64,000 nucleotides of DNA from Andreprevotia chitinilytica DSM 18519 (lineage in GTDB: Bacteria > Pseudomonadota > Gammaproteobacteria > Burkholderiales > Chitinibacteraceae). Each line of letters starts with the position of its first letter. The stretch's first letter is position 1. The notes beneath the pieces were generated by a model that was given only the letters and a program-made list of their open reading frames with translations, was not told where the DNA came from and did no database searches. The stretch covers positions 1-64,000 of the forward strand of contig NZ_JONM01000009.1 of the NCBI RefSeq assembly GCF_000711875.1, in the 5' to 3' direction. Position numbers and translations under genes: made by a program. Positions 1-8,783 of the stretch are shown here, one piece after another.

Positions 1-1
1 C

Positions 2-241
2 CGCTGCAGTGGCCGGCCGTATCCGGAGCAACTGCCGGCGGTGGAGTATGAGCCGGGCGATCGGGTGTTGAAGGTTCGCGTCAACGGGCAAATCCAGTAT
101 CGCGGCCGGGCAGTGTTCATTGGCGAGGGTTTGGCGGGGGAGTACGTGGCACTGCGACCTTCGGCAAAAGCCGATGTGCTGACGGTGTTCTTCTGTCATA
201 AGGCCATTCGCACCATCGATCTGCGGGTGCAGTTAGACTAG
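2..241 (+). pseudogene. C-terminal end of an IS481-type transposase (cut by window edge)
   Basis: The open frame is already running at the window edge and stops at 239-241. The visible residues begin RCSGRPYPEQLPAVEYEPG and continue through a small beta-rich tail. This pattern (RPYP.x.LP.xx.Y.PGD, then GQIQYRGR and a final I.xxDLR) is what follows the DDE integrase core in IS481-family transposases. Only about 80 residues are seen, so it cannot be told whether the element is intact upstream. The tandem motifs at 248-288 fit the end of such an element. Family assignment rests on recognition of the tail; other DDE families are less likely. Confidence 0.6.
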
Positions 242-247
242 GTTGAG

Positions 248-288
248 TGTTACCCATGTCTACCGACAAGTGTTACCTATGTCTCCCG
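248..288. repeat. Tandem terminal-type repeats next to the IS481 end
   Basis: Two direct copies of an 18-base motif, TGTTACCYATGTCTMCCG, lie at 248-265 and 271-288, matching at 16 of 18 positions. They follow the transposase stop by 6 bases. Repeated TGTTACC-type motifs near the ends of IS481-like elements suggest this is the right end of the insertion, though the outer boundary and target duplication cannot be fixed from this side alone. Confidence 0.5.
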
Positions 289-301
289 GCTGAACACGCG
301 C

Positions 302-346
302 GAAGCCCAACATCGGGTGCTGAAGATCGCGCCAATGTTGGGCTTC
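302..346. terminator. 12-bp inverted repeat after the IS end
   Basis: GAAGCCCAACAT at 302-313 is perfectly complementary to ATGTTGGGCTTC at 335-346, with a 21-base loop. It could stop transcription leaving the transposase, but it lacks a clean T-run. Confidence 0.4.
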
Positions 347-408
347 ATTTCATTCAACCCAACCTACGGATCGCTCATTGAGACGTGAACCAACGCCTGC
401 CGGGCACG

Positions 409-438
409 AAAAAAAAGCCCTCCTGTTGCCAGGAGGGC
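409..438 (-). terminator. Intrinsic terminator of the chitinase gene
   Basis: A 9-bp GC-rich stem (417-425 with 430-438, loop TTGC) is followed on the minus strand by a run of eight T (A at 409-416). It lies 50 bases past the chitinase stop. Confidence 0.85.
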
Positions 439-487
439 CCAACCCCTTAGTGCTACATCGGTGATTTCTATTATTTCGCCAAGCGGT

Positions 488-2563
488 TTACTGGTTGACC
501 TTGCCCATGGCCTTGGTCAGCGTGCCGCTGGTGTCGTCGCCATCCAGTGACCAGCTGAAGATCCCGTTCAGGCCCTTGGCCTTCAGGTAGTTCACCTTGA
601 TCTGGATCACGGCCGGGGTGTCGAAGCTCCACCAGTTGCTGCCGTCGTAGGTCCAGCTTTGCTGCGTCACGCTGCTGAAGAAGGCCGGCGCGCCCTTGGC
701 GGCGAGGACGTAGTACTCCTCGATGCCCGCCTGGGTCGTCGTGGTGCCCGTCGCCGCAGCCGTGGCCGGTTGATACAAGCCGTTGGTGCTGCCTGCGGCC
801 ACATTCGTCCAACCACGACCGTAGAACGGTACGCCCAGGTTGATCTTGGCCGCAGGGAAGCCGGCAGCAAGCAACTCGGTGATGGCATCGTCGATGTCAT
901 ACGTCGCCAGCACGCCACCTGCCGCAACGTTCGGGCTGGCCGGGTCCTTGTACAGGTTGGACTGGAAGTCCGTGACCTTGCCCGCACCCACCGTGGTGCC
1001 GGTTTCCCAGCCGCCGTGGAAGTCGTAGCTCATCAGGTCGATCCAATCCAGATACTGCGAGTACAGGGCCGGTTCGGTCTGGGCGATCTTGTCGCTGCCC
1101 GAGCCCACGGCAGAGGCGAGGATGTAATGGCTGACGCCATTCGCCGTCGCAGCGGCATCCATCTCCTTGCGGAATTCCTGCAACAACAGCGTGTAGTTGT
1201 GCTTGTCGTTGACGGTATCCACCGTGTTGTAACCGACGCCTTGCACGCCCGGATATTCCCAGTCGATGCCGATGCCGTCGAACAGGCCCTTCAGCACGCC
1301 GGTGCCGCCAGTGGAAGAACTGGAGTCAACCGGGTAGTTGCCGTTCAGGTACATATCCACGCAGGACGCGACCAGCGCCTTGCGCGAGGCATCGGTCGCC
1401 GCAGCGGCCGAGAACCACTTGGACCACGTCCAGCCGCCCAGCGTCATGATGACCTTCAGGTTCGGGTACTTCTTCTTCAGCTTGATCAGCTGGCCGAAGT
1501 TGCCCTTGACCGGCGCATTCCAGACATCGGCCACGCCATCCACCGAGGAGGCCGCGTCGAAGCCTTTCTGGATATCCGCCCACGCATCACCACCCAAGCC
1601 ATCAGACGTCTGCCACACACCACCGGAACCGGTATCGGTCGCGCCGGTTTCAGTTGCGGTCACTTGGCCCTGGCACTTGTAGGTGCCATCGGATTGCTTG
1701 TAGATGTTGTTGAACGCGTAGTTCACGTAGGTCAGGCTGCCGGCCTGGGCTTGCGTGTCGATGTTCTTGACCAGATAGCCGCGGCTATAGATGCCCCACT
1801 GCGCGAAGTACGAGCCGACTTGCTTGCTGCTGGACGGCGTGGGTGTCGGAGTGGCCGTCGGGGTCGGTGTAGCCGTTGGTGTCGGCGTTGCGGTGGTTGG
1901 TGTCGGAGTCGGCGTTGCGGTCACCGGCGTTGGTGTGGGTGTCGCGGTCGCACTCGGTGTCGGAGTGGGCGTTGCGGTCGGCGTTGGTGTGGCGGTCGGG
2001 GTCGGGGTCGGGGTCGGGGTCGGCGTTGGTGTCGCAGTCACCGTCGTGCCACTACAAGTGCCGAGCGACGTCCAATCCTTACCGCTGCCCGATGCGCCGT
2101 TGTTGGTCGCCGGGTTGGATTGCGTCCACCAGTTGGCCACGTAATTCACACCGAGGTAAGTCACCTTGTCGCCGCTGTTATAGGTCTTGGTCGAATCCCA
2201 AGTCGCGTAGCAGGACGAGGTCGGCGTTGGCGTCGGGGTTGGTGTGGCAGTCGGCGTGGCGGTTGGAGTGGGTGTTGGCGTAGGGGTCGGGGTGGCCGTG
2301 GGAGTCGGCGTTGGTGTCGGCGTTGCCGTGGTGCTGGTGTCGACCCCCAGATCGGTCCACAAACTGGTGTTGGTCGGATTCCAGCCGGTGCTGGTGTAGT
2401 CGGTCTGGTTGACCAGCGCTTTGTAGTCATGGCCGCTGTAATAAACGATGGTGCCAGCGGTGTAATAGGTATCGGCCTGCCATGCCGGGTAAGCGGCATA
2501 GGCATGGGCTGCCATCAACGCCGCCGGAACTGCTGCGAGCGCAAAACGAGACAAGTACGACAT
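488..2563 (-). CDS. Secreted GH18 chitinase with two chitin-binding modules
   Basis: Hydrolyses chitin outside the cell. The ATG at 2563 is chosen because it has a GGAG site 8 bases upstream and starts a clear signal peptide ending AHAYA; the open frame extends further upstream without either. Order in the 691-residue protein: signal peptide 1-23, CBM5/12 module about 24-72, Thr-Pro linker 79-115, second CBM5/12 about 117-169, Thr-Pro linker 175-243, GH18 barrel from about 246. The catalytic segment reads [12 protein letters not shown] with the acid Glu at 436. The usual DxxDxDxE signature has an Asp where this protein has Gly432, checked at the base level (GGC). The TLGGWTWS motif (about 373-380) matches the SxGG strand of the family with Thr for Ser. 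Transcribed alone, ending in a strong terminator. It may work with the chitobiase and the sugar importer in this window. Confidence 0.93.
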   Translation of the reverse strand: MSYLSRFALAAVPAALMAAHAYAAYPAWQADTYYTAGTIVYYSGHDYKALVNQTDYTSTGWNPTNTSLWTDLGVDTSTTATPTPTPTPTATPTPTPTPTPTATPTATPTPTPTPTSSCYATWDSTKTYNSGDKVTYLGVNYVANWWTQSNPATNNGASGSGKDWTSLGTCSGTTVTATPTPTPTPTPTPTATPTPTATPTPTPSATATPTPTPVTATPTPTPTTATPTPTATPTPTATPTPTPSSSKQVGSYFAQWGIYSRGYLVKNIDTQAQAGSLTYVNYAFNNIYKQSDGTYKCQGQVTATETGATDTGSGGVWQTSDGLGGDAWADIQKGFDAASSVDGVADVWNAPVKGNFGQLIKLKKKYPNLKVIMTLGGWTWSKWFSAAAATDASRKALVASCVDMYLNGNYPVDSSSSTGGTGVLKGLFDGIGIDWEYPGVQGVGYNTVDTVNDKHNYTLLLQEFRKEMDAAATANGVSHYILASAVGSGSDKIAQTEPALYSQYLDWIDLMSYDFHGGWETGTTVGAGKVTDFQSNLYKDPASPNVAAGGVLATYDIDDAITELLAAGFPAAKINLGVPFYGRGWTNVAAGSTNGLYQPATAAATGTTTTQAGIEEYYVLAAKGAPAFFSSVTQQSWTYDGSNWWSFDTPAVIQIKVNYLKAKGLNGIFSWSLDGDDTSGTLTKAMGKVNQ
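1835..2041 (-). repeat. Thr-Pro linker repeat, second chitinase linker
   Basis: About 69 codons of ACN-CCN repeats ([12 protein letters not shown] pattern, with a few Ser, Val and Ala) form a low-complexity tract between the second chitin-binding module and the catalytic domain. Such tracts can expand or contract by slippage. Confidence 0.9.
2219..2329 (-). repeat. Thr-Pro linker repeat, first chitinase linker
   Basis: About 37 codons of Thr-Pro repeat join the two chitin-binding modules. It is closely similar at the DNA level to the longer tract at 1835-2041, so recombination between the two could delete the second binding module. Confidence 0.9.
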
Positions 2564-3272
2564 AAAGGGTTCTCCATCCTCTTGGTCATTGGCGTGATTC
2601 ACGCCGCCCCACTGGTCTTTGCCGGCAATCCACCCTGTCAAATTCGGGAAAGAATTCTTGTTTTTTCCGGTGACCAGCGCAGCCACGAACACATTCGAGC
2701 TCGCGGTGGAATTCATTACTGGGCAGCGCCAATCCGGGTGTCAATATGCCGAACCCCTACCGTTCATCGGAAAAGATAATCGATAGATGGAACTGAAATA
2801 CAAAACGATGCCGCCACTCCGGCAAATGCGTTAGCGCACCATCGTAAAGCGTCGCGAAAGCCAGAAAACATCGGGAAAAGGCAGGAGGATGCACCAGATC
2901 ATGGCACCCCATCGGCAATGTAGCGGCATGTAGTCTTATGTATCCATTGGGATTTTTTGAAAAAATACAGTACAAAAAATTTCGACCATTGCCAGTTGAT
3001 TGACGACAAATTGCAACGCCCTTCTGTTCATTGCCGCAAAAAATTCTTACAAATCAAACAGAAATTCATTAATACCGTGTAACAAAATCGGGCCAAGCGG
3101 CCCAAGTCCTCACCGTTGCCGTTGCAATGAAAACTGGCAACCGCGCCATCCAGCTGGTATCTGCGAGTTTCTGTATGCGGACGCGTTTGCTGCCTGCAAC
3201 CAGCTTTGCCAATCCGCGCCAAAACAAACAAAGTGATATATTGCTTCACCCCCATAGAACAGAATCCATCTA
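2564..3272. other. Intergenic region between chitinase and mtnA
   Basis: About 700 bases separate the divergent chitinase and mtnA genes. No convincing gene is present: the short open frames on both strands overlap each other and lack ribosome sites or recognisable products. The part from about 2940 to 3090 is markedly AT-rich. A small hairpin (GGGCC, loop AAGC, GGCCC) sits at 3090-3103. Promoters for both genes must lie here, but I could not place either with confidence. No known riboswitch fold was recognised. Confidence 0.5.
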
Positions 3273-4400
3273 ATGCTGGTGCATGCCCAACCCTATCGAT
3301 CCATCTGGCGCGATGGCGCCGTGGTCCACGTCATTGACCAAACCGTGTTGCCGCATCGCTTTGCCTCGCGGGCGTTGCATACGCTGGCCGATGCAACGGC
3401 AGCGATCCGCCAGATGGTGGTGCGCGGTGCGCCACTGATCGGCGTAACCGGGGCCTATGGCATTGCGCTGGCCTTGCGTGACGATGCGGGCGACGACGCG
3501 CTGGCTGCCGCAGCCAAAGCACTGATTGCCACCCGCCCTACCGCCATCAACCTGCGCTGGGCCGTTGAACAAACCGCACAGCAGCTACGCGCCATACCGG
3601 CGCCGGCACGACAGCACGCTGCTTTCGAGCTGGCCGATGCACTGGCGCAAAGCGATGTCGATACCAACGCCGCCATCGGCCGGCATGGCGCCACGCTGCT
3701 GCGCGAACGCTGGGCTGCCCTGGGCCGCCCCGCCCGCCTGAACGTGCTGACCCATTGCAACGCCGGCTGGCTGGGCTGCGTGGATTGGGGCACGGCACTG
3801 GCGGCCATCTATCAGGCGCACGATGGCGGTGTACCGATCCACGTCTGGATCGACGAAACCCGCCCACGCAATCAGGGCGCGAGCCTGACCACCTGGGAAC
3901 TGGCCGCACATGGCGTGCCGGCGACCTTGATCACCGACAACGCCGGTGGCCTACTGATGCAACAGGGACAAGTGGACGCATGCATCGTCGGCGCGGATCG
4001 GGTCACCGCACGCGGCGATGTCTGCAACAAGGTCGGTACGTATCTGAAAGCACTGGCGGCGCACGCGCACGACATTCCGTTCTACGTCGCGCTACCGGTC
4101 AGCACCATTGACTGGCAAGCGTGGGATGGCATGCGCGAGATCGAAATCGAAAACCGCGATCCCGCCGAAGTCACCCATATCAGTGGGCGCACCGAGACGG
4201 GCGAACTGGTGCGGGTGCAACTGGTGCCGGATGGGACGGTCGCGCACAACCCCGCCTTTGACGTCACCCCGGCGCAGTGGGTGACGGCATTGGTGACGGA
4301 GCGGGGGGTGGTTCCGGCGACGGAGAGTGGCTTGCGGTCATTGCGGGGTGAGGGCGCCCATGTAGCCCGGACGGCTTTGCCGGCCGGGGCAGCGACGTAA
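3273..4400 (+). CDS. mtnA: S-methyl-5-thioribose-1-phosphate isomerase
   Basis: Converts methylthioribose-1-phosphate to methylthioribulose-1-phosphate in cytoplasmic methionine salvage. The 375-residue protein has the family's usual length. The catalytic cysteine lies in THCNAG (Cys162) and the catalytic aspartate in GADR (Asp242). RGAPLIGVTGAYG near residue 51 and ETRPRNQGA near 195 are also family signatures. The gene is alone on the plus strand and converges on the mtn operon, which supplies its substrate (MtnK) and uses its product (MtnB). The last 11 codons are built from one arm of a long inverted repeat (4362-4389), so the C-terminal tail may be dispensable. The ATG at 3273 has only a weak ribosome site. 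Confidence 0.95.
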   Translation: MLVHAQPYRSIWRDGAVVHVIDQTVLPHRFASRALHTLADATAAIRQMVVRGAPLIGVTGAYGIALALRDDAGDDALAAAAKALIATRPTAINLRWAVEQTAQQLRAIPAPARQHAAFELADALAQSDVDTNAAIGRHGATLLRERWAALGRPARLNVLTHCNAGWLGCVDWGTALAAIYQAHDGGVPIHVWIDETRPRNQGASLTTWELAAHGVPATLITDNAGGLLMQQGQVDACIVGADRVTARGDVCNKVGTYLKALAAHAHDIPFYVALPVSTIDWQAWDGMREIEIENRDPAEVTHISGRTETGELVRVQLVPDGTVAHNPAFDVTPAQWVTALVTERGVVPATESGLRSLRGEGAHVARTALPAGAAT

Positions 4401-4457
4401 ACAAGGCCCGCTGCGGATACTTGAACCAACCCCGGCCGGCATAGCCGTCCGGGCTAC
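4362..4457. repeat. 28-base inverted repeat spanning both convergent gene ends
   Basis: The arm at 4362-4389 and the arm at 4430-4457 are complementary at 27 of 28 positions (GTAGCCCGGACGGCT..TGCCGGCCGGGG pattern), separated by 40 bases. The left arm encodes the end of MtnA, and the right arm covers the stop codon of mtnC at 4454-4456. It could fold into a strong hairpin in transcripts from either side and act as a bidirectional terminator or a REP-like element. Confidence 0.85.
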
Positions 4458-5179
4458 GGTGTTAACACCACATCGATCCCCGCAAAACCACCCAACGTCA
4501 CCTGTCCTGCCACAGGCGCTGCCGGTGGTGGTGAATCCGCTCGCGCAATCCGCCACGCATGCCAGCCGGCCTGCTGCGCGGCGGCCACTTCACCGGAATG
4601 GTCCGACAAAAACAGGATGGCGGATGCCGGTACGCCAAGGCTGGCGGCAATGTGCCGGTACGATTCGCTCTCCAGCTTGCCCCCGACGGTGGTATCGAAC
4701 CAATGGCTGAACCAGCCGGTGAGATCCCCTGCCCCGGTATGCCCGAACAGCAGTTGCTGGGCCGCGACCGAGCCCGACGAATACACGCCCAGCGTCAGCC
4801 CCGCCGTCCGCCAGTGGCTCAGTGCCGGGGCAACATCCGGGTAGAGCGGCGCGATCAGGCTTCCGTCGGCGTAGCCCGCTGCCCAAATCAGGCCCTGCAA
4901 GGTTTTCAGCGGCGTGACTTTACGGTCGGCGTCGCTCCAGTCTTCCAGCTGCCGGATTACCTGCTCCTGCGTGAGCGCCTGCCCGGTCTCGTGCTGCACT
5001 TGTGCCTGCACAGCCTGCGCGGCTTCTTCCTCCGCATGGGCGCGCAGCCAACTGCCCAGTCGTGGCCGCGCATAGGGGAACAGGGTGTCGCGCACGAAGC
5101 TGATCGACGTGGTGGTGCCTTCGATATCGGTGATGACCACGCGCACACCGGTGGGAATCGCTTGCAACTCATTCGCCAT
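4454..5179 (-). CDS. mtnC: Enolase-phosphatase E1 of methionine salvage
   Basis: Enolises and dephosphorylates the diketo phosphate made by MtnB to give acireductone. It is a HAD-family enzyme of 241 residues. Motif I is ITDIEGTTTS (Asp18, Glu20), the variant typical of E1 rather than DxDGT. VYSSGS is motif II, and the GGKLESESY and FLSDH segments follow. The start at 5179 overlaps the mtnD end by 11 bases. The open frame extends 84 codons upstream, but only inside mtnD. It is the last gene of the operon. Its stop lies in an arm of the inverted repeat shared with mtnA. Confidence 0.95.
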   Translation of the reverse strand: MANELQAIPTGVRVVITDIEGTTTSISFVRDTLFPYARPRLGSWLRAHAEEEAAQAVQAQVQHETGQALTQEQVIRQLEDWSDADRKVTPLKTLQGLIWAAGYADGSLIAPLYPDVAPALSHWRTAGLTLGVYSSGSVAAQQLLFGHTGAGDLTGWFSHWFDTTVGGKLESESYRHIAASLGVPASAILFLSDHSGEVAAAQQAGWHAWRIARADSPPPAAPVAGQVTLGGFAGIDVVLTP

Positions 5180-5714
5180 GGCGCGGGAACTCGTTGGCGA
5201 TCTTGTCGCCGGTGAAATGACCGACCCAACCGGCCGGGTCGATAAACAGCCGGATGGCGGTAAAGTGCGGCGCGGGCCCCATATCGAACCAGTGGCAGGT
5301 GTTGGCGGGCACACGCAGCAAGTCGCCACGCTCGCAGGTGATCTGGTACACGCGCTGCTGCAGGTGCAGATAAAACGCACCGCTGCCTTCGACGAAGAAG
5401 CGCACCTCGTCTTCGCTGTGCGTGTGTTCATCCAGGAACTTCAGCCGCAGTGTGGCCCGGTCAGGATGATCCGGCTTGAGGCTGACCACATCGGCGGTAA
5501 CGTAACCGCCCTGCTGCCGCAGCCGATCGATGTCATGCGCGTAGGCGACGAGGATGTCGTTCTGGCTGGCGTCTGCGGCCAACGCGGCTCCGGCCTGCCA
5601 GCGTTCAAAGCCGACGCCGACGGCAGCCAGCTCGGCGCTGATCTCGCGTGGGTCGGTTGCGCTAACCAGTGGCGCGTGTGGCGCATCATCCGGGTAAATC
5701 GTGAGGCGACTCAT
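5169..5714 (-). CDS. mtnD: Acireductone dioxygenase
   Basis: Oxidises acireductone to 4-methylthio-2-oxobutyrate, the keto-acid precursor of methionine, when iron is bound; the nickel form makes a different product. It is a cupin of 181 residues. The four metal ligands are visible with the family's spacing: His97 and His99 in DEHTHSEDE, Glu103, and His141 in NTCHWFD. The ATG at 5714 is preceded by AAGGAG and overlaps the mtnB stop as ATGA. The metal used in the cell cannot be read from sequence. Confidence 0.95.
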   Translation of the reverse strand: MSRLTIYPDDAPHAPLVSATDPREISAELAAVGVGFERWQAGAALAADASQNDILVAYAHDIDRLRQQGGYVTADVVSLKPDHPDRATLRLKFLDEHTHSEDEVRFFVEGSGAFYLHLQQRVYQITCERGDLLRVPANTCHWFDMGPAPHFTAIRLFIDPAGWVGHFTGDKIANEFPRHGE

Positions 5715-6340
5715 CGTTGACTCCTTTCCCAATCCAGTTGTAACTGCAGCAGTACGTCGAATGCTTCCAGATGCCGCAGTGCTTCGTTGCCATCCCGCCC
5801 CCACGCGTAGAGGCCGTGCCCGGCCAGCAGGTAGCCGGGCGCGAGGGATTGCGCTGGTAGCTCGCCAAGCCGGGCTTCGACGTCATCAGCCAGGGCCACC
5901 GTATCCTGGCTGTTGGCAAACACCGGCACCGTCAGCGCCACCGTGTGGCTGGTGACGCCGGCAAACGCCTTTTGCAGCTCCCAGCCTTGCAGCAACAACG
6001 TGGCCGACGCGGCATGCAGGCGTGACGCCAACGCAGCGGTGGTCGAATGAACATGGTAGATCGCGCCAATCGCCGGATCAGCGCGGTAACGCGCCACGTG
6101 CAGTGGCGCTTCAGCAGACAAACCGGGCGGTAGCGGTTCATCCAGCGAGATCGTCGCCAGATCGGCCGGCGTCAGCGCGCCTTTGTCGCGCCCGGAGCGA
6201 GTGACGACGATGTGGCGTTCATCCAGCCGCGCCGAGAAGTTGCCACTGGTGGCGGGCACCCAGCCCCGGCTGGCGCCAAAGCGGCCTGCTGCGATGACCT
6301 GCTCGTGGATGACAGTGAGATGATTCTTTGGCGCGTTCAT
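5711..6340 (-). CDS. mtnB: Methylthioribulose-1-phosphate dehydratase
   Basis: Dehydrates methylthioribulose-1-phosphate to 2,3-diketo-5-methylthiopentyl-1-phosphate. It is a class II aldolase-fold zinc enzyme of 209 residues. The phosphate-binding TSGNFSAR lies at 31-38, zinc ligands in HVHS (His96, His98), and a third His in AGHGLYAWG (His175). The start overlaps the mtnK stop by 4 bases and the end overlaps mtnD by 4 bases, which indicates translational coupling within the operon. Confidence 0.95.
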   Translation of the reverse strand: MNAPKNHLTVIHEQVIAAGRFGASRGWVPATSGNFSARLDERHIVVTRSGRDKGALTPADLATISLDEPLPPGLSAEAPLHVARYRADPAIGAIYHVHSTTAALASRLHAASATLLLQGWELQKAFAGVTSHTVALTVPVFANSQDTVALADDVEARLGELPAQSLAPGYLLAGHGLYAWGRDGNEALRHLEAFDVLLQLQLDWERSQR

Positions 6341-7644
6341 GCTGTGGCCTCGTCAGCAATAGGCACGGCCAGACGCTGGGCGTGCTGCAGCACGGCATCC
6401 ATATCAGCGAACGGGCTTGGCGTCAGCAGCAATGCCCGCGCTAAAGTCAGCGAACGACGCTCGGCATCGGCACGGCGCAGCGGATCAGCAATCGCTTCAA
6501 AGTCCTGATTGTGGGCAAAGCCAAGAATGCGGCGGATGATCTCGGCGCCGGCAAAACCCAGCGCATCGGAGTAAATCTCGCGCAGCCGTTCGCGGCGAGC
6601 GCGGGCGAAGGCATCGCGCTGCGCCGGCGTCGTAAACAGACGCGCCGGCCAGGCATCGCCACCGCCGTTTTCCTGCCACAGCGCATCGTAACGCTGGGCG
6701 AAGTGCCGCCAGAACGCGCCCGCTTGCGCCAGAATCCACGCCGCATGCGTCTGGCGCGAATCAGCGGCGCTGGCATGGCCGGGCTGGGCAAAAAAGGCCA
6801 TCAGCAGGTTGGCGATGAACACGCCAACGTCAAATCCCACCGGGCCATAAACAGCGAATTCCGGGTCGATGACGCGGGTATCCGCCTCCGTCACCATCAC
6901 CGAGCCGGTATGCAGATCACCGTGCAGCAAGGCTTCCTTTTGCGTGAGGAAGCGGTGCCCCAACCGCGCCACGGCGGCGCGCAGGTTGGCATCGTTGCGG
7001 ATATCTGCAGCGTCCTGATCCAGCTCGGGCGACGTCCAGCGGTTACGCGGCAGGTGCTCGAACGGATCGGCAAAGATCAGCTCGGCGGTCACGCGGGTCA
7101 GCGCGTGATTGCGCGAGAAAATCGCCGTTTGATCGAAGACCTGTTCGAACGGCTGCGCCAGCGGCGAGGTCAGCACGGCACTGCGGGCGACGAATTCCGC
7201 CACAGCGGTCGCTGCGTGCGGATAGCGCCGGCCGGCAATCAAACCTTGGCGCAGGATGAGATGCGGGCTCAGCAGCTCCATGACGCTGGCGTAGAGCGTG
7301 CTGTCGTAATGGAACGTCTGCGGGATCAGCCCGGCCAGATACGGGCCGGCGATCTGGTTGTGCTGGTGCTCGAAAAAAGCCCGCTCCAGCGGCATCGGCC
7401 AACTCTCGCCGACTGCCCGCACATAAGGCAGCGACTGCTTTACGCAGACGCCGCCCACCGTGCCGCGCACGAGGAAGACCAGATTCAGATTGCCGTCGCC
7501 GACTTCGTCGATCCGCCAATGGGCGGCATCACCACCCACGTGTGCGGCCAGCGACGGCAGGCCGCTCAACCAGACGCGCAGGCGTGCGTCGTCGAGCGGG
7601 AAATACCCTGCCGGCGTGGGCAGGCCTACGTTGTTCTCCGCCAT
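6337..7644 (-). CDS. mtnK: S-methyl-5-thioribose kinase
   Basis: Phosphorylates methylthioribose on C1 with ATP, the entry step of this salvage branch. The ATG at 7644 is preferred because GGAG lies 5 bases upstream; an in-frame TTG at 7656 is the alternative. In the 435-residue protein, VGDGNLNLVF near 50 forms the nucleotide loop. The Brenner-type catalytic motif is HGDLHTGS (about 241-248), followed by DPEFAVYGPVGFDVG, typical of MtnK. Using MtnK (not MTA phosphorylase) means the cell starts from free methylthioribose. That sugar comes either from an MTA nucleosidase encoded elsewhere or from outside through the ABC importer in the same operon. Confidence 0.95.
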   Translation of the reverse strand: MAENNVGLPTPAGYFPLDDARLRVWLSGLPSLAAHVGGDAAHWRIDEVGDGNLNLVFLVRGTVGGVCVKQSLPYVRAVGESWPMPLERAFFEHQHNQIAGPYLAGLIPQTFHYDSTLYASVMELLSPHLILRQGLIAGRRYPHAATAVAEFVARSAVLTSPLAQPFEQVFDQTAIFSRNHALTRVTAELIFADPFEHLPRNRWTSPELDQDAADIRNDANLRAAVARLGHRFLTQKEALLHGDLHTGSVMVTEADTRVIDPEFAVYGPVGFDVGVFIANLLMAFFAQPGHASAADSRQTHAAWILAQAGAFWRHFAQRYDALWQENGGGDAWPARLFTTPAQRDAFARARRERLREIYSDALGFAGAEIIRRILGFAHNQDFEAIADPLRRADAERRSLTLARALLLTPSPFADMDAVLQHAQRLAVPIADEATA

Positions 7645-7657
7645 GTTGTTCTCCAAC

Positions 7658-8710
7658 TTATTTCGCGGTGGGAATCCACGCCGCCAAAGCGGCTTCGCTA
7701 CGGCCGAAACTCGGCAGCTTAGCGGAGAGTTCTTCCACCGTCTTGATATCGTACTGGTTGAGTTCTTCCCGCGTGATCAGCACCGGCTTGATGGCGATGC
7801 GCAGCGGCAGGCTTTGCCCGGCGACAGCGAGTGCGGCGGCGCGGATCGTGGTGGCGCCCACAACAGCTGGGTTGGTCGCCGCTGTTGCCACCCACGGGCT
7901 ACCGGCTTCACGGATTTCCGCGATATCGGCAGTGGAGACGTCAGCGCTGTAAATCTTCAGCTTTTTGCCGACGCCCAGTTCAGAGACCGCCAGCTTGGTG
8001 CCCCGGGCAAACTCATCCCAAGGTGCGAACACCACGGTGATATCGGGATTGGCACGCAAGGCAGCATTGGCCTGCGCGGCGACTGAAGTCGGCACCGGCG
8101 CGGCCACCGTGCCCCAGCGAGCTTTTTCCACGATGCCCTTGTTGGCTTTCTTGATGCTGCTCCACACCGCATCACGGCGATCCAGCGGCGCGAAGCCCGG
8201 CACATAGACATAGCCCGCCTTGAACGCCTTGCCGTTGTCCTTGATCGCCTGATTCAACACGGATTCCGCCAGATCCTTGTCGCTTTGCTCGACCTGGATC
8301 ACTTTCGGATTGTTCAGATCGACATCGAACGCCACCACCTTGATGCCGGCATCGAGCGCCTGCTGCACCACGTCCTTGAGCGCCTCCGGCTGGCCGTGAT
8401 CGACGATGATGGCTTTGACGCCCAGATTGATGGCCTGCTGAATCTGGTCACGCTGCAGGGCGGCGTCTTCCTTGCCGGGGAACACGCGCAGATCAATGTT
8501 CAACGCCTGCGCCTGCCGCTGCGCACCGTTGCCGAAAGCACGGAAGAAATCTCCACCGGAGATGTATCCCACCAGCGCGACCTTGACGCCGCCCTTGTCG
8601 AACGGTGCCGGAGCGCCTTTGATGCCATCAGCCAAAGCCGGCCCGGCAAATACGCTGCTTGCCAGCAAGGCGAGGCTGAGACGTTGCTTGAAATTGAAGT
8701 GCTTGCTCAT
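7658..8710 (-). CDS. Periplasmic sugar-binding protein, predicted methylthioribose receptor
   Basis: Receptor of a ribose-type ABC importer. The start at 8710 has GGAG 6 bases upstream and begins a signal peptide (about 25 residues, ending PALA). The 350-residue protein has the type 1 periplasmic-binding fold of the ribose/galactose receptors: VALVGYISGGDFFRA near the start of the mature protein, then AIIVDHG and VVAFDVD. It lies just 13 bases upstream of mtnK and downstream of the permease, in the same operon. From this context I infer that it binds 5-methylthioribose. Ribose or another pentose remains possible, because specificity cannot be read from the sequence. Confidence 0.85.
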   Translation of the reverse strand: MSKHFNFKQRLSLALLASSVFAGPALADGIKGAPAPFDKGGVKVALVGYISGGDFFRAFGNGAQRQAQALNIDLRVFPGKEDAALQRDQIQQAINLGVKAIIVDHGQPEALKDVVQQALDAGIKVVAFDVDLNNPKVIQVEQSDKDLAESVLNQAIKDNGKAFKAGYVYVPGFAPLDRRDAVWSSIKKANKGIVEKARWGTVAAPVPTSVAAQANAALRANPDITVVFAPWDEFARGTKLAVSELGVGKKLKIYSADVSTADIAEIREAGSPWVATAATNPAVVGATTIRAAALAVAGQSLPLRIAIKPVLITREELNQYDIKTVEELSAKLPSFGRSEAALAAWIPTAK

Positions 8711-8783
8711 GCTTTGCTCCTGATCGGGATGTAATTGGGACGTGATTGGATTGGGGAAATGACTGAATGGATTTGATACGTTT

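Noticed and set aside
1835-2329. Regular short repeats that could suggest a CRISPR array
   Set aside because: The repeats are in-frame Thr-Pro codons of chitinase linkers, with no unique spacers of fixed length and no cas genes.
659-2779. Long plus-strand open frame opposite the chitinase
   Set aside because: Its Arg/Gly-rich composition mirrors the Thr-Pro linkers read backwards; no ribosome site or known domain.
3000-3255. Small open frames on both strands upstream of mtnA
   Set aside because: They overlap each other, lack ribosome sites and show no protein-like pattern.
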